Made by a program: the position numbers and the translations under genes
Shown: piece after piece, positions 1 through 5,176 of the stretch
Position numbering within the stretch: position 1 is the stretch's first letter
How the letters are laid out: every line of letters starts with the position of its first letter
NCBI GenBank assembly: GCA_031273775.1
Contig: JAISRF010000120.1
Span: 1 to 5,176 of the forward strand
Direction: 5' to 3'
Source of the DNA: Oscillospiraceae bacterium
Lineage (GTDB): Bacteria > Bacillota > Clostridia > Oscillospirales > Acutalibacteraceae
DNA: 5,176 bases
Notes under the pieces: generated by a model
Told to the model about the DNA's origin: nothing
Databases searched by the model: none
Seen by the model: the letters and a program-made list of their open reading frames with translations, nothing else

Positions 1-1
1 C

Positions 2-439
2 ATTGCGGTTAAAGGGTTTATTGAAACCGCAATGACCACCGCGACAACTGCACCGAAATCCCGCGCGGACTGCACTAAAACCCCGCGACACATGCTCAAT
101 TTACCCCGCTATATTCATACAAGAAACTTAAAAAAGTTAGCCGACGCGCTGAATGTGACCGTTACCTACCTCATGGATGAGGAGGAAAGCGACCGACAAA
201 AAAACATTGACCAAGATATATTCTTAGCCAATGTTAAAAATGAATTTGGTTCAAGGGGCGCTCACGAAGCAAGCCAGATTCTGGAAAGAGCCGCCGCCCT
301 GTTCGCCGGGGGTGAACTGGAGGACGAGGCAAAGGTAATCTTTTTTCAGTCGCTGATGGAAGTGTACTTCGAATCCAAAGCGGAAGCAAAGGAAAAATTC
401 GCGCCCAAGTCACGGCGGGTCAAGCGAAAGACTTCTTAA
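2..439 (+). CDS. XRE-family helix-turn-helix regulator, 5'-partial, partner of the ImmA-like peptidase
   Basis: This frame is open to the left edge, so the gene probably begins outside the window. The ATG at 32 would start inside the DNA-binding domain and has no well-placed ribosome binding site. The end of a HTH_3/XRE domain is clear: 'NLKKLADALNVTVTYL' (residues 33-48 counted from the ATG at 32) matches helices 4-5 of the fold, followed by acidic 'MDEEE'. Upstream of it, the Thr/Ala/Pro-rich stretch does not match helices 2-3 well and is several residues longer than usual, so the DNA-reading part may be divergent or damaged. The C-terminal half ('ALFAGGELEDEAK', then a basic tail) is typical of clostridial repressors encoded beside ImmA peptidases. 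By analogy with ICEBs1 ImmR it would be a transcriptional repressor cleaved by its neighbour. That role is inference. A 56-base gap separates it from the peptidase gene, consistent with an operon. Confidence 0.72.
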   Translation: MAVKGFIETAMTTATTAPKSRADCTKTPRHMLNLPRYIHTRNLKKLADALNVTVTYLMDEEESDRQKNIDQDIFLANVKNEFGSRGAHEASQILERAAALFAGGELEDEAKVIFFQSLMEVYFESKAEAKEKFAPKSRRVKRKTS

Positions 440-483
440 ATTGTGGAGTCATTATCAACTTTCATTCCCGGTTTGTCCGGGTA

Positions 484-489
484 GGGTGG
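484..489 (+). promoter_or_regulatory. Ribosome binding site of the ImmA-like gene
   Basis: GGGTGG lies 6 bases before the ATG at 496. This favours 496 over the in-frame ATG at 505 three codons later. A small hairpin (CCCGG 467-471 with CCGGG 477-481) sits just upstream of it. Confidence 0.55.
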
Positions 490-495
490 TTTGCC

Positions 496-1059
496 ATGAC
501 TAATATGGATTACATTTCAACCGTTGTAAAACGGCTAACCGAAAAGCACGGAACCCGGAACCCGGAACAGCTATGCCGGGATTTGGGGATAAAGATACGC
601 GACAAAGACTGCGGCTACTCGCTGAAAGCTTATTTTGTAACAATCGCGCGGATTAAAAATATCGTGGTTAATTCACGTGTGGGTGAGTCGCTGCGCCTTA
701 TTTTGTTGGCGCATGAGTTAGGCCACGCCGTTTTGCACACCGAGCTGGCGGCACTAAAAGGGTTTCAGGAGTTTGAACTGTTCGACAGCACCGTCCCCGC
801 CGAATATGAGGCTAATCTTTTTGCCGCCGAGCTGCTTATTGAGGATGACATAGTACTTGAATTGATGAACGAAGACAAATCCTTTTTCGGCGTTGCCAGT
901 GAATTGAATGTGCCGGCGGAACTGCTTGATTTCAAATTCCGGGTGATGAAGCGCAGGGGCTACCGGCTGGAAGCGCCATATCTCGCAAACGGGGATTTCC
1001 TGAAAAAGGATTTTGACGGCTGCTACTGCGGTGAAACCGAACGCGAATACGTTTGCTGA
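496..1059 (+). CDS. ImmA/IrrE family zinc metallopeptidase
   Basis: This is a 187-residue protein of the ImmA/IrrE (COG2856, peptidase family M78) type. The zinc motif HELGH is at residues 73-77 within 'LLAHELGHAVLH', giving two histidine ligands and the catalytic glutamate. The downstream 'EYEANLFAAELL' (103-114) carries the usual third-ligand acidic residue, probably Glu105. The preceding beta region (Gly40-Ser60, 'NIVVNSR') matches the family pattern of an 'I-V-N' strand before the active-site helix. Length is normal for the stand-alone form and no membrane segment is seen. In ICEBs1 and related phages such proteins cleave the adjacent XRE repressor to induce the element. The upstream XRE gene fits that arrangement. 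The C-terminus is oddly cysteine-rich (three Cys in the last 13 residues). It is last in its transcription unit, with a terminator 26 bases after the stop. Confidence 0.93.
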   Translation: MTNMDYISTVVKRLTEKHGTRNPEQLCRDLGIKIRDKDCGYSLKAYFVTIARIKNIVVNSRVGESLRLILLAHELGHAVLHTELAALKGFQEFELFDSTVPAEYEANLFAAELLIEDDIVLELMNEDKSFFGVASELNVPAELLDFKFRVMKRRGYRLEAPYLANGDFLKKDFDGCYCGETEREYVC

Positions 1060-1084
1060 CGATTGCCATATATGCTATCCCACA

Positions 1085-1118
1085 CGCGCCGGCTGAACAT
1101 TCAGCCGGTGCGTTTTTT
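1085..1118 (+). terminator. Rho-independent terminator of the XRE/ImmA operon
   Basis: Arms 1085-1097 and 1100-1112 form a 13-pair stem with one G-T wobble and a very short loop, followed at once by six T residues (1113-1118). On the opposite strand no T run follows, so it should act mainly on the + strand transcript and insulate it from the convergent RCC1 gene. Confidence 0.92.
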
Positions 1119-1216
1119 ATGGTTGCTTCGCCATTCTCGAACCGAACCGCCCGAAATTCATCCTGTACAGCAGGGAGTAAGCGGTTTCACTCCACACATT
1201 GATGACACCTCCATTT

Positions 1217-3832
1217 TCACTCATTTTGATAAATCATAACCGGTGAATCCCTATCTTGCATTGTGCCGTCCCCAAGCTGGCATTTTTCGTTATATCCCCA
1301 TGCCCAAACAGAGCCGTCTTTTTGGATGGCAAGGAAGTGGTAGCTGAATATTGATACCTGAACGACTGAGGTCATAAGCTCAACTAAAGCGTATTCCTTT
1401 CCGGAAAACGCATACAGAGTGCCGTTGTTATAGAGGATTAACGTTGTTTTGCACCCGTCTTCAATTTGAACAACATTGTCCAAATTGCCAATGGGCAGCT
1501 GCATTATTTCCGTTTTCTGGCCGTCCCATGTGTTTTCGCCCCATGTCCAGAATGTTCCATCGTTTTTTATGACCGACGAATTCACATATCCTGCGGATAT
1601 TCGAGAGGCATTTTCCATAACCTTTCGGGGTTTTGAGGCAAACTCAACCGTATTGTCCACATACCCTAACTGCCCGTATTGATTGCTTCCCCAAACCCAG
1701 ACTGTGCCGTCTGTTTTTAGCGCAAGCCCATGATACCCTCCGGCAGAAACTGCGGAAATCCCCTCCATCACCTTAACGGGGATGCAACTCTTTTTATCGG
1801 CGCCGTTGCCGAGTTCCCCGTAATTATTTGAGCCCCAGGTCCATAATGTCCCGTCCGATTTTACCGCCATCCCCCAATTATCACCCAATGACACACTTTT
1901 CACATCGTCAAGAATTTTATACGGTGTAGAATCAACTGTAAAAATGGTATCGGGCGTTTCATAATCGATGCCATTGCCTAACGCGCCAAAGCCATTAAAG
2001 CCCCACGTCCAAAGCGTTCCGTCTTTTTTGATTGCCGCTGTTACGTAACGTCCTGTAGTCACGTAGGCAACATCGTCAATCGCAATTTTTTTGTTCGCCG
2101 GATTAACGCTTTCATCGGTGTAATTGGTTACAATCGCTGACCCTGTGTATCTGATTGAATCCCCCTCGTATAAATTATCCCCCCATGTCCATACGGTTCC
2201 GTCCTCTGTCAATGCCGCGCTGTGAGTATCTCCGGCAGACACTTGAATCATGTTTCCCTGTATGAAGTCTGATATGGGTTCAGGAGGCTTGGTGATGTAT
2301 TCAAAATCCGGTTTGGTTTGAAAGTTCTTTTCAAATAATATCGCCGAAACCGTATTTAACACAATGTAAATGGCAGTAAATGCGGTAACAGTTGTAACCA
2401 CAATATTCCTTTTTATCATTTTCTTTGGTGGTTTATATGTTTCGGATTTATATACATTGCCGTTCCGGTCAATGTACGTCATTTCGCCGTCTAAACAGCA
2501 TTCAAATACCGATTTGCCGTTTTTATCTCTGTGTTCAGAATGACTGATTGAATCATACTTACATTCAATTATAATGTCGCCCAGTTCGTTTTGTACACCT
2601 TTTTTGCCGCTGTTTTCCATTAGAATGAGTTTCTTGGCTAAATACACAACCGATGCCGGCAATGCGGCGGATTCTAAGCGTTTAGGCGGTGCAGCAGACA
2701 CCGTTTCCTGTTCCGGGCCTGTTTGCTCCCGGAGTTTTTGTGCCGTTTTGCGGGCGGCGCCCGCTTTGTCCGAAAGGCCTGCCTTCTCTAACTTCCGGGC
2801 ATCCCGGTCAAAATCATCGGCGGTAGACCGTCTAGCCAATCCCAACTTTGCCAAGTCCCATATTTTAAGAGGTTCATAAGTACCGTCAATCATATTCAAA
2901 AATGGGCAGCCGTCCTCTTCCAATATCACGAGATGGTTTCTGGCACGGCTCGCGGCGACATATATGTACCCGAAAAACTGCCTGTACTTTCTCACCCGTT
3001 TTACATCGCTACCGATAAGGATTTTTGCCCACTCTTTTTCATAGGCCGACGTTATATTGGCCGCAAACACGGTGTCATATTCCAGCCCTTTGGCTTCCTG
3101 TACCGTAAAAATCCTGCCTGCCGAGGCCGGAAAACTGCCGACGATCGCGGCTCGTGCCTGTTCATCAGCCACTACCGCAATGGCATAATGCTTGTCATAA
3201 ATGGCGCTCATAATACGGTTCAGGGTTTCGGAGGTCGATCCCAAAACCAGCGGGGTGGAACCGTCACGGAACCCGGTCTCAAAGATTCCCTCATCTTCCT
3301 TTGCCCCCTGAAAGCCGATGCGCCGTCCCTGTTCGTCCAGAATTCTGTTGAGCAGCAACACGATTTCTTTGCAGGAGCGGTAATTCTTTGTCAGCGTGAA
3401 CAGGTTGTCTTTGGCGTTTGTGCAGCCGAATGCGTAGTAGAGGTTGTAGAGGCGTTCAAACATAAAAAACGTGGGCCGGACATTCTGGTTGATGTCGCCG
3501 CAGAAAATTACGCGCCTTTCCGATTTGGCGAGTTTCATCAGCATGTAAAGCTGGAGTTCGGTATAATCCTGCGCTTCGTCAATCATAATCAAGTCGTATT
3601 TGCGTTTAGTGCCCTGTTTGATAAGCTCCGCTGCCAACTGGTTTGTGTCAGATAGCCCCCGCGCGGTAAGCCACTTGTCATAGCTCACCGCCAGTTCATG
3701 TATTTGATTGCGTTTCCGGGCCGAAAAATAGCTGTATTTGTCTTTGACTGCGCTGTAATTTTCCGCGCTTAACGTGGTGGAACCGGAGTTTATCAGCTGG
3801 TCAAGGAAGCTGATTACTGTGCCGTCCGCCAA
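1217..3832 (-). CDS. Helicase C-terminal half fused to WG-like region, transmembrane helix and RCC1 propeller (5'-truncated frame)
   Basis: This 871-codon frame has an unusual domain order. Residues 1-330 are the C-terminal half of a superfamily 1A helicase, closest in style to TRANK1/UvrD-like proteins. Visible motifs are Walker B 'IDEAQD' (84-89), 'GDINQ' (112-116), 'NYRS' (150-153), motif V 'EAKGLEYD' (246-253) and motif VI 'YVAASRAR' (291-298). Walker A is absent. Residues 330-400 are charged and helical or linker-like. Residues 409-466 look like WG/KWG beta repeats ('KYDSI', 'YIDRNGNVY'). A hydrophobic helix (about 476-500) follows the basic 'KPPKKMIKRN', predicting the helicase inside and the rest outside. 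Residues 527-865 hold seven RCC1 repeats with the 'DGTVWTWG' signature, apparently a full propeller. The TTG at 3832 is only the first possible start in this frame: helicase sequence continues upstream in another frame, so the gene appears frameshifted. If translated as it stands, ATPase activity is unlikely, although the RCC1 part is intact. Confidence 0.8.
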   Translation of the reverse strand: MADGTVISFLDQLINSGSTTLSAENYSAVKDKYSYFSARKRNQIHELAVSYDKWLTARGLSDTNQLAAELIKQGTKRKYDLIMIDEAQDYTELQLYMLMKLAKSERRVIFCGDINQNVRPTFFMFERLYNLYYAFGCTNAKDNLFTLTKNYRSCKEIVLLLNRILDEQGRRIGFQGAKEDEGIFETGFRDGSTPLVLGSTSETLNRIMSAIYDKHYAIAVVADEQARAAIVGSFPASAGRIFTVQEAKGLEYDTVFAANITSAYEKEWAKILIGSDVKRVRKYRQFFGYIYVAASRARNHLVILEEDGCPFLNMIDGTYEPLKIWDLAKLGLARRSTADDFDRDARKLEKAGLSDKAGAARKTAQKLREQTGPEQETVSAAPPKRLESAALPASVVYLAKKLILMENSGKKGVQNELGDIIIECKYDSISHSEHRDKNGKSVFECCLDGEMTYIDRNGNVYKSETYKPPKKMIKRNIVVTTVTAFTAIYIVLNTVSAILFEKNFQTKPDFEYITKPPEPISDFIQGNMIQVSAGDTHSAALTEDGTVWTWGDNLYEGDSIRYTGSAIVTNYTDESVNPANKKIAIDDVAYVTTGRYVTAAIKKDGTLWTWGFNGFGALGNGIDYETPDTIFTVDSTPYKILDDVKSVSLGDNWGMAVKSDGTLWTWGSNNYGELGNGADKKSCIPVKVMEGISAVSAGGYHGLALKTDGTVWVWGSNQYGQLGYVDNTVEFASKPRKVMENASRISAGYVNSSVIKNDGTFWTWGENTWDGQKTEIMQLPIGNLDNVVQIEDGCKTTLILYNNGTLYAFSGKEYALVELMTSVVQVSIFSYHFLAIQKDGSVWAWGYNEKCQLGDGTMQDRDSPVMIYQNE

Positions 3833-4084
3833 CCTAAATGGGATTTGATGATACCTTCAATTTCGCACCATGCGTCCTGCGGGTTGATGTTCGCCCTTTG
3901 GCAAGCATGGCCAAACTCTAAAAGGAATTGCTCCTGTGTGGCGGCGTTCCCACAGTCGGGCATATAGGCTTTGTACAGCTTATCAACGGTCAAATATTTT
4001 GGCCAGTTATCGGCTATTTTTTCTGGTTAGAAACAATTGGGCGATCCATTCAATAGTATTTCGTCGGCGTACACGCAACCTCAC
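3833..4084 (-). pseudogene. Decayed upstream part of the helicase gene
   Basis: Reading the minus strand from 4026 down to the stop at 3816-3814 gives an open frame containing 'NINPQDAWCEIEGIIKSHLG'. This resembles the 'W-x-E-I-x-x-I-I-K-G' segment that precedes the Walker B region in TRANK1/UvrD-like helicases. It would join the 871-codon frame if one base were restored near 3832-3840. The same frame has a TAA stop at 4029-4027. Further upstream another frame reads 'LFLTRK' up to an A6 run (+ strand T run at 4017-4022) and could represent an earlier piece of the helicase. A good Shine-Dalgarno-like AAAGGTGAGG (4088-4079) precedes GTG codons at 4084 and 4074, but the frames they open close after 15-25 codons. 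No Walker A (GxxGxGKT) can be read here. I infer deletion of the 5' part plus one or two frameshifts. Sequencing error in the homopolymer and at 3832-3840 remains possible. Confidence 0.5.
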
Positions 4085-4108
4085 CTTTCACTGATTCAAA
4101 ATGTCAAC

Positions 4109-4137
4109 GGAACGGACAGGGCAACCCCATCCGTTCC
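4109..4137 (-). terminator. Hairpin after the MORN gene, possible weak terminator
   Basis: GGAACGGA (4109-4116) pairs perfectly with TCCGTTCC (4130-4137). Inside it, GGG 4119-4121 can pair with CCC 4125-4127 across a small internal loop. It begins 26 bases after the MORN stop on the minus strand. Only a short TTTT follows, 7 bases beyond the stem, so it is either a weak terminator or a structured intergenic element. Confidence 0.35.
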
Positions 4138-4162
4138 ATATTGCAAAATGCGCCGATATGCC

Positions 4163-5176
4163 TTACTCCATAAAGTTGTCGTTCTTCCACTCGCCGGACT
4201 GCACATACCCATTGGCGTAGGTAAATGTGCCCATGCCATTCCGCTTATCCGCGACAAAAGTACCCACATAGGTACCAAAGTATTCGCCCTGTTCGTCAAA
4301 GTAGATCTGTTCGCCCTGACCTTGCTTCACGTTGTTGCGCCAGTCGCCGTCATAATACGATGTGTCTTTGTAGGTGAGCTTGCCCTTGCCGTGCTTTAAG
4401 CCGTCTTTCCATTCGCCCACATATGTCCATCCGGACGCGTCCACATGCGTCCCCACGCCGTTTTCTTTGTTGTTTTTCCACTCGCCTTCATAGGTTGATC
4501 CGTCTTTGTAGGTGTATTTGCCCTGGCCGGCGCGGAGGCCATTTTCCCAGTCTCCGTCATATGTCCAGCCCTCGGCGCTTACCAGCTTGCCTTTACCGTT
4601 TTCTTTGTCGTACTGCCAGCCGCCCTCATAGACGGAACCATCCGCGGAAGTGAGCTTGCCCTGCCCGTGTTTCAAGCCGTCTTTCCAGTCGCCGGTGTAG
4701 ACCCAGCCGGAAACATCGGTATGTGTTCCCACGCCGTTTTCTTTGTTGCTGGCGAACGTACCCTCATACACTGAACCGTTGGCGTAAGTGTATTTGCCAT
4801 GACCCTGACGGATGCCCTGTACCCACGCGCCGTCATATGTCCAGCCCTCTGCGCTGGTGAGTTTACCTTGGCCGTCCTCTTTATTGTCCCGGAACGCACC
4901 GGTATACACAGAACCGTCTGCGGTTGTGAGGGTTCCCGTACCCTGACGCAGGCCGTTGACAAACGCGCCGTCGTACTTCCAGCCCTCGGCGCTGGTCAAT
5001 ATGCCTTGGCCGGTTTCCTTGTTGTTCGCCCAGTTGCCGTCATAAACCGAGCCGTCGGCGCTCTGCTGCTTGCCTTTGCCTTGCTTTACATCATTGACCC
5101 ACGCGCCGTCATAGGTGGATTTGTCTGAGTACGTGATTTTGCCCTGACCGTGCTTTACGCCGTCCTTGAACTGGCC
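4163..5176 (-). CDS. MORN-repeat protein, C-terminal 337 residues (5' end outside window)
   Basis: The frame runs without interruption from the right edge to the TAA at 4165-4163. The internal TTG at 4999 falls in the middle of a repeat and is not a credible start. The protein is essentially all MORN repeats: 13 units in the window plus the tail of another, most exactly 23 residues long, following the pattern G-K-x-T-x-x-D-G-S-x-Y-x-G-x-W-x-x-N-K-x-x-G. MORN arrays form elongated beta-hairpin ribbons that act as protein- or lipid-binding scaffolds. The specific partner is unknown here. The penultimate unit is expanded to 28 residues and aromatic-rich, and the last unit ends with the acidic 'NDNFME', looking like a cap. 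No membrane segment is visible in this part, and any signal or catalytic domain would lie beyond the edge. The gene precedes the helicase/RCC1 frame on the same strand, so the two may have been co-transcribed. Confidence 0.92.
   Translation of the reverse strand, partial: GQFKDGVKHGQGKITYSDKSTYDGAWVNDVKQGKGKQQSADGSVYDGNWANNKETGQGILTSAEGWKYDGAFVNGLRQGTGTLTTADGSVYTGAFRDNKEDGQGKLTSAEGWTYDGAWVQGIRQGHGKYTYANGSVYEGTFASNKENGVGTHTDVSGWVYTGDWKDGLKHGQGKLTSADGSVYEGGWQYDKENGKGKLVSAEGWTYDGDWENGLRAGQGKYTYKDGSTYEGEWKNNKENGVGTHVDASGWTYVGEWKDGLKHGKGKLTYKDTSYYDGDWRNNVKQGQGEQIYFDEQGEYFGTYVGTFVADKRNGMGTFTYANGYVQSGEWKNDNFME
4316..4867 (-). repeat. Higher-order repeat: two 276-base copies, each of four MORN units
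   Basis: Within the 69-base MORN periodicity, units at 4592-4867 and 4316-4591 match in order as blocks of four (92 residues). For example, 'SAEGWTYDG' recurs exactly one block apart, and 'SNKENGVGTH' matches 'NNKENGVGTH' at the same offset. On the DNA, cgtcatatgtccagccctc occurs at 4555 and at 4831, exactly 276 bases apart, and aagccgtctttcca recurs with the same spacing. The fourth unit of each block is less alike. The pattern suggests block duplication of four units followed by divergence. Confidence 0.75.

Noticed and set aside
1476..1682. 68-codon + strand frame
   Set aside because: It is antisense to two clear RCC1 repeats and has no independent support.
2574..2879. 101-codon + strand frame opposite the linker/WG region
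   Set aside because: It is antisense to the continuous 871-codon frame and has low-complexity Ser/Ala/Arg composition. It is a shadow frame.
2933..3655. 240-codon frame on the + strand opposite the helicase region
   Set aside because: It lies wholly antisense to the well-supported helicase motifs, shows no recognisable domain and has no convincing ribosome binding site. It is a shadow frame.
3814..3860. Programmed -1 ribosomal frameshift joining the two helicase frames
   Set aside because: No X XXY YYZ heptamer is present in the proper phase near 3832-3840 and no clear downstream stem-loop was seen. The upstream stop and missing Walker A fit decay better.
4095..4108. TTGACA on the minus strand as a -35 promoter element for the helicase/RCC1 gene
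   Set aside because: No acceptable -10 element lies 16-18 bases downstream; the position reads GTGAGG, which is part of a ribosome binding site.
4037..4399. + strand frames at 4037-4399, 4423-4653 and 4799-5128, and minus frames at 4096-4299 and 4672-4962
   Set aside because: All overlap the MORN gene in other frames. Their apparent repetitiveness is a by-product of the 69-base periodicity.
4316..4867. CRISPR-like or non-coding tandem repeat
   Set aside because: The periodicity is in-frame (69 and 276 bases) and encodes MORN motifs. There are no spacer-like unique segments between identical repeats.
4163..4999. MORN gene starting at the TTG at 4999
   Set aside because: The frame continues to the right edge with perfectly regular MORN units, and the TTG encodes a leucine inside a repeat.

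Overview
The window looks like an accessory region of a Bacillota, probably Clostridia, chromosome or mobile element. Base composition is moderate, ribosome binding sites are purine-rich (AGGGTGG, AAAGGTGAGG, GGAGGTG), and the left-hand gene pair resembles the XRE repressor / ImmA metallopeptidase modules common on integrative elements and prophages of low-GC Gram-positives. The assignment to Clostridia is inference from protein style. No phylogenetic marker is present.

Layout. On the + strand, bases 2-439 hold the 3' part of an XRE-family regulator that runs in from the left edge. It is followed by an ImmA/IrrE-type zinc metallopeptidase (496-1059) and a strong rho-independent terminator (1085-1118). 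The remaining ~4 kb is read from the opposite strand, convergent with that pair. It holds the C-terminal 337 residues of a MORN-repeat protein whose start lies beyond the right edge (4163-5176), then a ~330-base interval with decayed coding sequence and a hairpin, then a very unusual 871-codon frame (1217-3832). That frame joins the C-terminal half of a superfamily 1 (UvrD/TRANK1-like) helicase to a WG-like beta region, one transmembrane helix and a seven-repeat RCC1 beta-propeller.

Main observations. (1) The helicase-RCC1 frame lacks Walker A. Recognisable helicase sequence continues upstream in another frame (about 3833-4026), interrupted by a stop codon, with a frame change near 3832-3840 and a possible second one at an A6 run. 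The gene therefore appears truncated and frameshifted, unless those differences are sequencing errors. (2) The RCC1 domain lies after a transmembrane helix with a basic cytoplasmic flank, so a cytoplasmic helicase would be tethered to an extracytoplasmic propeller. (3) Three kinds of tandem-repeat surface (MORN, WG-like, RCC1) are clustered on one strand. (4) The MORN array has a 276-base higher-order repeat.

How the genes may work together. The XRE/ImmA pair probably forms a repressor-antirepressor protease switch, as in ICEBs1. The MORN and RCC1 genes may be one transcription unit of interaction-scaffold proteins. No functional link between the two halves is shown by the sequence, and convergent orientation plus the terminator separate them.
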